Of a DNA stretch of 64,000 nt, positions 32,906-40,728 are shown piece after piece. Origin of the DNA: an uncultured Clostridia bacterium. GTDB taxonomy: Bacteria > Bacillota > Clostridia > Christensenellales > Aristaeellaceae. The position numbers were made by a program, and so were the translations under genes. Location of the stretch: positions 1 through 64,000 of the forward strand of contig CAKTWP010000008.1 of the NCBI GenBank assembly GCA_934630705.1. The letters run 5' to 3'. A model generated the notes under the pieces. It had not been told where the DNA came from and ran no database searches. It was given only the letters and a program-made list of their open reading frames with translations. Every line of letters begins with the position of its first letter. Positions within the stretch are counted from its first letter, which is position 1.

Positions 32906-33737
32906 AACGCTGACCCAATATCTGGCCTATCCCTTTGTGCGCTATGCCCTGATCGTGGGCACGCTGATCGCTCTGTGCGCGTCCCTGCTGGGGGTGACGC
33001 TGGTGCTCAAGCGGTTTTCGTTTATTGGGGACGGGCTGTCCCATGTGGCGTTCGGGGCCATGGCCATTGCCTCCGTGCTGCATTTTTCCAATGATCTGTA
33101 TCTGATGATGCCCGTCACCGTGGCGGCGGCCATCCTGCTTTTGTGCGCGGGAGAAAAAGCCCGGGTGAAGGGCGATGCGGCGGTGGCCATGATCTCGGTG
33201 GGTGCGCTGGCCTTTGGCTATCTGCTGATTAACCTGTTTTCCACCTCGGCCAATATTTCCGCGGATGTGTGCTCCTCTCTGTTTGGGGCCACCTCCATCC
33301 TTACCCTCAAGGAGAGCGACGTATGGCTCTGCTCGATCATGGCGGCGGTGGTAGTGGCCATTTTCGTGCTGTTTTATCAGAAGATTTTCGCCGTCACCTT
33401 TGATGAAACCTTCGCCCAGGCCACCGGCGTGCGGGCCCGGGCGTATAACCTGCTGATTGCGGCGGTGATCGCGGTGGTGATTTCCCTGGCCATGCGGCTG
33501 GTGGGCTCGCTGCTGATCTCGGCGCTGGTGATTTTCCCGGCGCTGTCGGCCATGCGGGTGTTCAAGAGCTTTCAGGGCGTCACGCTGTGCGCCGGGGCGG
33601 TATCGGTTTTCTGCGCGCTGGCGGGGATGATCGCCGCCATTTTGCTGGGCACCCCCGTGGGCACCACCATCGTGATGACGGACATTGCCGTGTTCGGCAT
33701 TTTCTGCATGGCCGGGGCGCTGACGGGCCGGGCATAA
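32898..33737 (+). CDS. znuB: Zinc ABC transporter permease
   Basis: 279 aa ABC-3 family permease with about eight hydrophobic helices. Signatures are VLKRFSFIGDGLSHVAFGAMA and AMRLVGSLLISALVIFPALSAMR. It overlaps the ATPase gene by 8 bases, with AAGGAGG inside it, so the two are translationally coupled. Confidence 0.93.
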   Translation: MLETLTQYLAYPFVRYALIVGTLIALCASLLGVTLVLKRFSFIGDGLSHVAFGAMAIASVLHFSNDLYLMMPVTVAAAILLLCAGEKARVKGDAAVAMISVGALAFGYLLINLFSTSANISADVCSSLFGATSILTLKESDVWLCSIMAAVVVAIFVLFYQKIFAVTFDETFAQATGVRARAYNLLIAAVIAVVISLAMRLVGSLLISALVIFPALSAMRVFKSFQGVTLCAGAVSVFCALAGMIAAILLGTPVGTTIVMTDIAVFGIFCMAGALTGRA

Positions 33738-33755
33738 GAAAGGAGCGTAATATTA

Positions 33756-34199
33756 ATGAAGCATATGAAAAAAGCCCTGCTGGGGGCGCTGCTGCTTTTG
33801 CTGGCTGTGGCGCTGTGCGCCTGCGGGAACCAGGAAAACGCGGAAACCCAGGCGCAGGCGGGCGCGGGCCGGATGGTCAATCTCACGGCGCTGAGCCAGT
33901 CCATGCGCTATGCGCAGGCGTATAACATGCTCCATATTGCGCCGGAGGAATACATTGGCAGCACCGTCCGGGTAAAGGGCCCCCATTCGGCCATTTTTAA
34001 TGAAGCAACCCGAAAAAACGATCATTACATTACCGTGTCGGATTCCACGGTCTGCTGCTATGTGGATCTGCCGTTTCAGCTGGCCTCGGGCCAGACCTAT
34101 CCCGAGCGGGACGCGGAGGTGGAAATCCAGGGTACCTTCCAAAGCTATCAGGACGCGGGCGTCACCTACTATTATCTCGCCAACGCCGTGGTGCGGTGA
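33756..34199 (+). CDS. Small lipoprotein with an OB-fold-like domain, zinc operon
   Basis: 147 aa. Lipobox LCAC places the lipidated Cys at residue 23. The remainder has beta strands like STVRVKGPHSAIF, HYITVSDSTVCCYVDLPFQL and DAEVEIQGTFQSY, a pattern seen in OB-fold periplasmic proteins. It lies 18 bases behind the permease gene, so it belongs to the zinc operon; a metallochaperone or sensor role is only inferred from this. AAAGGAG precedes the ATG. Confidence 0.68.
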   Translation: MKHMKKALLGALLLLLAVALCACGNQENAETQAQAGAGRMVNLTALSQSMRYAQAYNMLHIAPEEYIGSTVRVKGPHSAIFNEATRKNDHYITVSDSTVCCYVDLPFQLASGQTYPERDAEVEIQGTFQSYQDAGVTYYYLANAVVR

Positions 34200-34208
34200 G
34201 AGACGTTA

Positions 34209-34362
34209 TTAAATATGCCCCAGATTGAGAAAGAACGAATGCACGTTTCTTTCTCAATCTGGGGGCATTGGCGATAAGATAAAATACAGCCATGATTCCT
34301 ATGGCTTTCTTTAAGGGGATGCAGGGGGGACTGCTCTTTGACTGCAAAGAACGGTTCCCTTT
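34209..34362. repeat. Composite palindromic intergenic element, copy C (inverted)
   Basis: Palindrome 2 comes first: ATGCCCCAGATTGAGAAAG (34214 on) pairs with CTTTCTCAATCTGGGGGCAT. Then GCGATAAGATAAAATACAG, and palindrome 1 GGGACTGCTCTTTG...CAAAGAACGGTTCCC (34327-34359). This is the reverse order of copies A and B. It separates the zinc operon from the convergent gene and may end both transcripts. Confidence 0.78.
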
Positions 34363-34368
34363 GTTTTA

Positions 34369-35172
34369 TCAGTCTCCGATCGCCGCTTCGATGGTTGCCC
34401 GAAGGGGGTCCTGGGGACCGTAGAGCCGCAGACCGGATGCGGCGGCGAACAGGCCCGCATCCCGCAGCGCCTGCTGGGCCGCGTTCGTCTGCAGGAAAGC
34501 GGAAAGGTCTGCACCGGCGGCAGAGAGCGCCCGGGCGGCAATGGGCAGCCAGGCGTTTTCCAGCCCGTAAGCCCGATAGCCAAAGGGCAGGGCACCGGCC
34601 TGGGCGGGCGTGAGCAGCGCGGCCGCTGCCCGGCCCGCGATCAGCGCTCCGGCGGGATCCCCGTCGGCAAACGTTCCTTCCACCCGGGCAGACAGCGCTT
34701 CCGGCGCGGCAATGGCTCCCAGCGCCGCAAGCGATGGCGGCGGCTCCGGGGTCGCGGCAGGGCCGGGGGATGGCGACGGCGGGGCAAACAGCGCGCTGGT
34801 GGGCGCGGGGGTCTGCGCCGGCGCGTCCGTTTGGGGCAGGATCAGCGCAAAGCCCACCCGGGCCAGCAGCGCGTCCCCTTCCGGGGAAACGATCAGATCC
34901 GGCGCCACGGCTGCGCCGTCTCCGTCCGTCAGCGCCTGCAGCTCTCCGGCCGTGGCGCTGCGCAGATAGACCCGCATGCCGCCCTGCTTCTCATAGGCTG
35001 CGGCCATGCGGCGCAGCCAGGGGCTGGCCGCTTCCCCGCCCGGGCCTACCCAGACCCGCAGAATCGCCACGCCCCTGTCCCGCATCTCCTGCGCAGGCCG
35101 CAGCAGCGGAAACAGGCAGATCAGCGCGCCGGTGAGCCCCAGTGCCCCCAGAATGATCAGCGTTTTTTTCAT
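34369..35172 (-). CDS. Membrane-anchored solute-binding-like protein with Pro-rich insert
   Basis: 267 aa. An N-terminal hydrophobic segment (LIILGALGLTGALICLFPLL) without a lipobox acts as signal anchor. RVWVGPGGEAASPWLRRMAAAYEKQGG resembles the start of extracellular solute-binding proteins (family 1), and PDLIVSPEGDALL fits the hinge. A Pro/Ala linker (about residues 115-145) splits it, and the whole is about two-thirds the usual size. No permease is next to it. It may be a sensor or a decayed binding protein. Confidence 0.6.
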   Translation of the reverse strand: MKKTLIILGALGLTGALICLFPLLRPAQEMRDRGVAILRVWVGPGGEAASPWLRRMAAAYEKQGGMRVYLRSATAGELQALTDGDGAAVAPDLIVSPEGDALLARVGFALILPQTDAPAQTPAPTSALFAPPSPSPGPAATPEPPPSLAALGAIAAPEALSARVEGTFADGDPAGALIAGRAAAALLTPAQAGALPFGYRAYGLENAWLPIAARALSAAGADLSAFLQTNAAQQALRDAGLFAAASGLRLYGPQDPLRATIEAAIGD

Positions 35173-35240
35173 GAACCCCGCCCCCTTCTCCTCAGCCTAT
35201 GCCGGGAACGGGGCGGGTATGTTTATGAGAACCATATGGC

Positions 35241-35504
35241 GGGAGGATGCTTTTGTGTCAAAAGCACCCCCTTCCGCACCCTCGGTCGGCCCGTCGGAAC
35301 GCTGCCGTTCCAGCCGCTTGTTTCGGTTGATTCGCTCAACTTCCTGCGGCCTTTCAGGCCGCGCCTGCCATTGACAGATCGGTCGCTTCGCCCAACCGCT
35401 CGAAAACCGGTTGGGACATAAACGCTTTTTCTCTCAATCCGCAATGCCCCCTGATCGGGAAGGCAGCGGCCCTTCGTTCTTCTTCCCGATACTTTCCCCA
35501 AACG
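35241..35504. repeat. Composite palindromic intergenic element, copy D
   Basis: GCTTTTG-TGT-CAAAAGC (35249-35265) has the same loop as copy A but lost the GGGGAACC arms. AACCGGTTGGGACATAAACG and CAATCCGCAATGCCCC follow, then ATCGGGAAG (35454-35462) and CTTCCCGAT (35482-35490). About 130 bases are inserted between the halves. No gene between 35173 and 35504. Confidence 0.68.
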
Positions 35505-36059
35505 TTACTGCTCCATCTGCCGTCCCACAATCCCCGCGGCGGTTTCGGCCACCTTCACTTCCGTATCCCCCATTTTTGCGCCCTGCTCCCGGGAGAGCAG
35601 CAGCACCGCGCCGATGGCCTCGCCGTCGGCAATAATGGGGGAAACGACCTGGGCCGTGTAGCCGGACATGTCCTCCTCGTTGGTGACGGGCATGATTTTG
35701 CCGCCGCCGGTGCGGTTCAGGGTCATGGTCTGGCGCGCCTGAATGGCGCTTTCCAGATCGGGGCTGATGGGCTTATCCCATAGCTCCTTTTTGCTCACGC
35801 CGCTGGCCGCCACCACCTGATCCCGATCCACGATGCAGGCAATATGCCCCAGGGATCGAAACAGCGATTCGGTGTAATCCTTTGCAAAGGACGACATTTC
35901 GCCAATGGGCGAATACTTCTTGAGGATCACCTCGCCGTCCCGGTCGGTGTAGATTTCCAGCGGGTCGCCTTCTCGAATGCGCAGGGTGCGGCGGATTTCC
36001 TTGGGGATCACCACGCGGCCCAGTTCATCGATGCGTCTTACGATGCCAGTTGCTCTCAC
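35505..36059 (-). CDS. spoVT: Stage V sporulation protein T (AbrB-like regulator)
   Basis: 184 aa. The N-terminal AbrB swapped-hairpin domain (ATGIVRRIDELGRVVIPKEI, then RRTLRIREGDPLEIY) is followed by a GAF-like domain (ACIVDRDQVVAASGVSKKEL, GAVLLLSREQG). SpoVT modulates sigma-G dependent genes in the forespore. Start set at GTG (VRATGIV), because AAGGAGG lies about 10 bases upstream and this gives the family's usual N-terminus; an upstream ATG would add 11 residues across the ribosome-binding site. Its presence is strong evidence for sporulation. Confidence 0.93.
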   Translation of the reverse strand: MRATGIVRRIDELGRVVIPKEIRRTLRIREGDPLEIYTDRDGEVILKKYSPIGEMSSFAKDYTESLFRSLGHIACIVDRDQVVAASGVSKKELWDKPISPDLESAIQARQTMTLNRTGGGKIMPVTNEEDMSGYTAQVVSPIIADGEAIGAVLLLSREQGAKMGDTEVKVAETAAGIVGRQMEQ

Positions 36060-36564
36060 GTTTGCAGCGCCTCCTTGCTTGGTGTCAGCCATAGGTTTTC
36101 CATGGAAAGGGGATTTATGCGCAGGGCGCGGCGGGGAAGAATTGGCAAATGCAGGGGGGAAACCACCGCTCTTTTTATTTCAGCGGGTCAAAAAACCACG
36201 TTTCTGACACGCGCCATGCGGGATGCTGGGATTTGCCCGGCATGGCAAGACTGCGAAAATGATTTTTCTGCGCTTTGCTCCGCAAAAACGCCCTGCCCGC
36301 CCGGCCAAGACGGTCGATACGATGAAAAGCGAAAGGCCTGCAGCCCTTTATTGCATCCTGCTTTGCATAAGGGGCTTTTTCGACAGTCTGCTTTTTATTT
36401 TTTTACATTCCGTTCATATTCAATTTTCGCGGTTTTTCTGCGGTTTTCCCCAAGGTTTTGTGGCGGCGAACACGGCCCATTCAAAGATGTGGTGCTTTTG
36501 CCAATGGTTACAAAATGATTGCAATTTGTTGCAAAAATACTGTACTTCTAAGGGCTGGTTATGC
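36060..36564. other. Long gene-free region between spoVT and maf
   Basis: No coding region with family features. The stretch turns AT-richer after 36350 (TTTTTATTTTTTTACATT), and holds only the promoter of the maf-mre operon at its right end. Confidence 0.6.
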
Positions 36565-36570
36565 TATAAT
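36563..36570 (+). promoter_or_regulatory. Extended -10 promoter of the cell-shape operon
   Basis: TGCTATAAT (36562-36570) is an extended -10; the -35 region is poor. The next gene starts at 36626 and no terminator is seen before 43381. Confidence 0.7.
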
Positions 36571-36625
36571 AAGGGGCGCGTTTTTTGCATACGCAAAAAA
36601 GCGCATGCAGAAAGGAAGAACGCGC

Positions 36626-37192
36626 ATGACTGAACCGTTAATTTTAGCGTCCGGGTCGCCCCGGCGCAGGGAGCTGATCGGCTCCATGGGCATTCCCTTT
36701 GAGGTAACCGTGGCAGACGCGCCGGAAATCAAGGAGGGCGCGCCGGAAGCCATCGTGACGGAAAACGCCCGCCGCAAGGCCGCCGCTGTGGCGAAAGACC
36801 ATCCGGGGCGCGTCGTGCTGGGGGCGGACACCATGGTTTACGCCGCCGGATCACCTCTGGGCAAGCCCCGGGATCTGGCGGACGCCCGGCGGATGCTGCA
36901 TCTGCTGTCTGGCCGGGAGCATCAGGTGTATACCGGCGTGTGCGTGATGCGGGATGAAAAAATCGATCTGCGCTGGGAAAGCGCGCGGGTGTTTTTCGTG
37001 CCGCTGACGGACGCGGAGATTGACCGCTATCTCGCCGCGGGAGAATCCATGGATAAGGCGGGCGCCTATGCCATTCAGGGGCGGGCGGGCATGTTTGTGA
37101 GTAGGATTGAGGGCAGCCATTCCAATGTGATCGGGCTGCCGCTGGCGCTGGTGCGGGAAATGCTTCTCGGCTTCGGCGTGGAGAATTTGTGA
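36626..37192 (+). CDS. maf: Maf family nucleotide pyrophosphatase
   Basis: 188 aa, full length. It hydrolyses dTTP, UTP and modified nucleotides to monophosphates, and is often linked to septation control. The signature LILASGSPRRRELIGSMG covers residues 4-21; VVLGADTMVYAAG, KPRDLADARRML and AYAIQGRAGMFVSRIEGSHSNVIGLPL are the active-site segments. Start set at the ATG with AAAGGAAG upstream. First gene of the maf-mreBCD-mrdA operon, the classical Firmicutes arrangement without radC. Confidence 0.92.
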   Translation: MTEPLILASGSPRRRELIGSMGIPFEVTVADAPEIKEGAPEAIVTENARRKAAAVAKDHPGRVVLGADTMVYAAGSPLGKPRDLADARRMLHLLSGREHQVYTGVCVMRDEKIDLRWESARVFFVPLTDAEIDRYLAAGESMDKAGAYAIQGRAGMFVSRIEGSHSNVIGLPLALVREMLLGFGVENL

Positions 37193-37215
37193 TAGAAACG
37201 GACGGATGAAGAACC

Positions 37216-38259
37216 ATGGCCATTATCGCGCCGGATATCGGCATTGACCTGGGCACGGCCAATACACAGGTATACGTGAAGAAAAAAGGCGTCGTAATCG
37301 ACGAGCCCTCCATCCTGGTGGTGGACCGGGGCGGCCGCCATGCCATCCGCGCCATCGGCGAGGAGGCGCGGGCGCTGCTGGGGCGCACGTCGGGGGATGT
37401 GACGGCGGTGCGCCCGCTGGCGGAGGGCATGATCCGGGATTTTGACATGACGCAGTATATGCTGCAATACTTTGTGCGCAAAGCCATCGGCGCTTCCCGG
37501 CTGGTGAAGCCCCGGGCGGTGATTACCATCCCCTGCCGCATTTCCCCCATTGAGCGGCGGGCCGTGCGCAAGGCGGCGGTGTACGCCGGGGTGCGGGACG
37601 GGCAGCTGAGCCTGGTGGAAAAGCCGTTCGCGGCGGCGCTGGGCTCCGGGCTGCCGGTGTTTGAGCCCACGGGCTCCATGGTGGTGGATATCGGCGGGGG
37701 CACCACGGAAGCCGCCGTGATCAGCCTGGGCGGCGTGGTGGCCTCCAAGAGCATTCGCATCGGCGGGGTGAAAATGGACGAAGCCATCATCGCCTATGTG
37801 AAGCGGGAATTTAACATGCTCATCGGCGACCGCACCGCCGAGGACGTGAAAATTTCCCTGGGCGCGGCGCTGCCGCTGAAAGAGGAACGGCGGGTGCTGG
37901 TGCGGGGCCGGGATATGATTACCAACCTGCCCCAGACCGCGGAGCTGTCCTCATCCCAGGTATACGAAGCCTTAAAGGCTCCATGCCAGGCCATTCTGGC
38001 GGCCATCCAGCAGGTGCTGGAGCGCACGCCGCCGGAGCTGGCGGGGGACGTGATGCGGTCGGGCATTCATTTGACAGGCGGCGGGGCCCAGCTGTTCGGG
38101 CTGGATCAGTTTATCGCCTCCGAGCTGGATATTCCCGTGCTGCTGGCCCGGGAGCCCATGAGCTGCGCTGCTCAGGGAGCGGGTTATCTGGCCGAAAATA
38201 TCGAGCTGCTGCACCGCATCAGCAAGTCCAGCTTCCTGCGCGAGGAAGGCGAGGAGTAA
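37216..38259 (+). CDS. mreB: Rod shape-determining protein MreB
   Basis: 347 aa actin homologue that forms filaments under the membrane and positions the elongation machinery. Phosphate 1 DIGIDLGTANTQVYV (about residues 7-21), phosphate 2 MVVDIGGGTTEAAV (about 155-168) and the adenosine motif HLTGGGAQLFGLDQF (about 282-296) are all present. It lies 23 bases behind maf and is followed at once by mreC, whose ribosome-binding site overlaps the mreB stop. Confidence 0.95.
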   Translation: MAIIAPDIGIDLGTANTQVYVKKKGVVIDEPSILVVDRGGRHAIRAIGEEARALLGRTSGDVTAVRPLAEGMIRDFDMTQYMLQYFVRKAIGASRLVKPRAVITIPCRISPIERRAVRKAAVYAGVRDGQLSLVEKPFAAALGSGLPVFEPTGSMVVDIGGGTTEAAVISLGGVVASKSIRIGGVKMDEAIIAYVKREFNMLIGDRTAEDVKISLGAALPLKEERRVLVRGRDMITNLPQTAELSSSQVYEALKAPCQAILAAIQQVLERTPPELAGDVMRSGIHLTGGGAQLFGLDQFIASELDIPVLLAREPMSCAAQGAGYLAENIELLHRISKSSFLREEGEE

Positions 38260-38265
38260 AAACGC

Positions 38266-40143
38266 ATGGCAAGAAACCAGCAACGCATTTTTTCCGAAAG
38301 CGACAGCCTGCACGCCCTGAGCATGGGCCGGGAGCTGGATGCTCCCACCTACGCCCCCCAGGCGGCGGCCCAAAGGATGGAGGAGGAGCGGCAGGCCGTC
38401 CCGGAAATGCCGGAGACGGCAGGGGATGAAACCGACGCGTCTGCGGCGGCGCCTGCCTCGGAAACCCCGGCGGAGGAAGCTGCGGCGGCCCCGAAGGAAG
38501 AAACGGAACAGGCGGATAAAACGCCCAAATCTCCCCGGAAAACGGAAAAACGAGCCGCGCCGGAGCCCCTGATTCCTGAGGAAGGGCCCGAGGATGGCGG
38601 CGCTTTTGCCGTGCCCGAAAAGCCGGAGGACGATCCGGATCAGGAAATCGCCAAATGGGCCGAGCGGGAGCGCCGGGCCCAGCGGGTGGATCCCGATAAG
38701 CCGGCCATTGCCCGGGAAGCCTGGGCCCGGGAGGATCAGGAGGCCCAGGCGCGCAAGGCGGCGGAGCGGCCGGAGGAAATCGACGAAAACCCCGACCGCA
38801 AGAAAAAAACCAAGGACGGCAAGAAAAAAAGCCGCAAGAAAAAGAATAAGCCCGCCCGGGACGACCGGCGCAGCTTCGTCAAATCCCTGTGCATTATCTG
38901 CATCTGCGGCTTTCTGTTTGTGACGGTGGCGCTGATGGTGGTGTCCAATTTCCTTTCTTCGCCGCTGCTGGCCCTGCCCCGACAGATGGTCACGAAGGTC
39001 ATCACGCCCGTGCAATCCGTGTTTTCCCAGGTGACGGACAGCGTGGTGGGCTATCTGCGGATGCTGAAGATCCGCGGCAATATCGAATATGAATATGAGC
39101 AGCTGTCTTTGCTGCTGGATGATTACGCCAACCAGAGCGCCCAATTGGAGGAGCTGCGGCGGATCAATGAATCGCTGTATGACCTGCTGGACGAGCAGGA
39201 GCGCAACCGGGATATGAATCCCCTGGCCGCCACCGTGATCGGCACGGATTCGGGCAACTATTTTTCCACCCTCACCCTGGACGTGGGCAGCAAAAACGGC
39301 GTGGAGGAATACATGGCCGTGGTGGCCCAGGGCGGATTGGTGGGCGTAACCTATAATGTGGAAGCAACGAAATGCCAGGTTCGCTGCGTGATCGACAGCG
39401 ACTGCACCGTGGCCGCGCTGATTCAGTCCAGCCGGGATCAGGGCAGCGTGAAGGGCACGCTGGGCATAAACGGCGAGGCCATGTGCCGGATGTATTATCT
39501 GCCGGATAATTCCCTGCCCCGGCCCGGCGATATGGTGGTCACCTCCGGTGTGGGCCTGGAATTTCCCAAAGGCATTCCCATCGGCCAGGTGCGGGAAAGC
39601 ACCCGCGGCATGGAGGACAACAAATCCTATGTGGTGCTGGAGCCCATCGTGGATTTTCAGCATCTGGAGTATGTGACGGTTTACCGCTATAAGCCCTCTT
39701 ATGCCGAGGCGGCGCAGGCCCGTTCCTCCTCCGGCGTCATGTCGCTGGAGCCTCTGTCCACGCCCCGGCCGGTGCCCACGTTCCAGGTGGGCGCGGTGAG
39801 TGATTTCATTTTCTCGCCCTCGCCGTCGCCTTCCGCCACGCCCGAAGGGGAAACCCCGGCGCCGGATGCATCGGTCGCCGCGTCTTCGCCCACGCCGGCG
39901 CCGGAAGGCAATCCCACGGCCATTCCCGCAAACCGCACCGCCATCCCCGCCGGCACGCCGCTGCCTGCCGGCGTGACGGCTGCCCCGGCGGCGAACCCCA
40001 CGGCCATTCCCGCCAATCTGGAATATCAGACGGCCGCCCGCAGCGACGAAACCCCGTCGCCCACGCCCCGGCCCACGTTTACGCCCACGCCCAGTCCCGC
40101 CCCCACGCCGGATCCCGGGGGCATGACGGTTGAGGAGGAATAA
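38266..40143 (+). CDS. mreC: Rod shape-determining protein MreC, enlarged
   Basis: 625 aa, about twice the usual 280-320. Residues 1-203 are a cytoplasmic, charged and proline/alanine-rich segment ending in a Lys-rich patch (KKKSRKKKNK). A single membrane helix lies at about 205-228. A coiled coil (YEYEQLSLLLDDYANQSAQL) and the MreC beta domain follow (AATVIGTDSGNYFSTLTLDVG, LPRPGDMVVTSGVG). From about 496 to the end there is a Pro/Thr/Ser-rich tail with repeated NPTAIPAN. MreC links MreB to PBP2 outside the membrane. The extensions are in frame with clean coding character, so not an assembly artefact. Confidence 0.92.
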   Translation: MARNQQRIFSESDSLHALSMGRELDAPTYAPQAAAQRMEEERQAVPEMPETAGDETDASAAAPASETPAEEAAAAPKEETEQADKTPKSPRKTEKRAAPEPLIPEEGPEDGGAFAVPEKPEDDPDQEIAKWAERERRAQRVDPDKPAIAREAWAREDQEAQARKAAERPEEIDENPDRKKKTKDGKKKSRKKKNKPARDDRRSFVKSLCIICICGFLFVTVALMVVSNFLSSPLLALPRQMVTKVITPVQSVFSQVTDSVVGYLRMLKIRGNIEYEYEQLSLLLDDYANQSAQLEELRRINESLYDLLDEQERNRDMNPLAATVIGTDSGNYFSTLTLDVGSKNGVEEYMAVVAQGGLVGVTYNVEATKCQVRCVIDSDCTVAALIQSSRDQGSVKGTLGINGEAMCRMYYLPDNSLPRPGDMVVTSGVGLEFPKGIPIGQVRESTRGMEDNKSYVVLEPIVDFQHLEYVTVYRYKPSYAEAAQARSSSGVMSLEPLSTPRPVPTFQVGAVSDFIFSPSPSPSATPEGETPAPDASVAASSPTPAPEGNPTAIPANRTAIPAGTPLPAGVTAAPAANPTAIPANLEYQTAARSDETPSPTPRPTFTPTPSPAPTPDPGGMTVEEE

Positions 40144-40728
40144 GTGAAGGAGATAAAACGCGGCCTGAAGGCGCTGCTGATTACGGTGCTGGCCTATCTG
40201 ATCCAGGCCTGCGTGATGGGCCATCTGACCTTTGCCGGGGTGCAGGGCAGCGTGCTGTTTGCGGCGCTGGCCATTCTGATTGTGTCCTGCGGCAAAAAGT
40301 ATGCGTTCTGCGCCTCGTGCATCATCGGCATGCTGATGGAATGCATGCTGTCCGGGGTGAACGCTTTGTATCTGATCGCTTATCCGGTGATCACGATGCT
40401 GTTCGCCCAGTTCTTTGCCGATATGAGCGACCGCCAGCGGGAATACCGCCGCACCTTCAAAAAAGGCCTGCTGCGCCGGGAGACGGATCTGCCCGCCTTC
40501 CTGCGCATTCCCCTGTGCGCCGGGCTGATGGATCTGCTGATGAGCATCGTGCTGTGCGCATATATGTATCTGATCGGCGTGGATCTGAGCTTTTCCCATG
40601 CGGCCCGGGCGGTTGCGTCCATGCTGTATACCGCCGCGCTGGCCGCGATTCTGATGATCCCCACCCGCGCGTTCCTGGGCATGTATCACAGGCGGCCCAA
40701 GGAGAAAAAGGGAGGTGAGCTGCTGTGA
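40144..40728 (+). CDS. mreD: Rod shape-determining protein MreD
   Basis: 194 aa with five or six membrane helices, the typical MreD layout (LITVLAYLIQACVMGHLTF, SCIIGMLMECMLSGVNALYL). It starts with GTG directly after the mreC stop, with GAGGAGG in the mreC end. It is part of the elongasome with MreC and PBP2. The stop overlaps the mrdA GTG. Confidence 0.9.
   Translation: MKEIKRGLKALLITVLAYLIQACVMGHLTFAGVQGSVLFAALAILIVSCGKKYAFCASCIIGMLMECMLSGVNALYLIAYPVITMLFAQFFADMSDRQREYRRTFKKGLLRRETDLPAFLRIPLCAGLMDLLMSIVLCAYMYLIGVDLSFSHAARAVASMLYTAALAAILMIPTRAFLGMYHRRPKEKKGGELL

Noticed and set aside
36223..36633. 136-codon open frame between spoVT and maf
   Set aside because: It overlaps the maf promoter and start, has no ribosome-binding site and has a composition unlike the neighbours.
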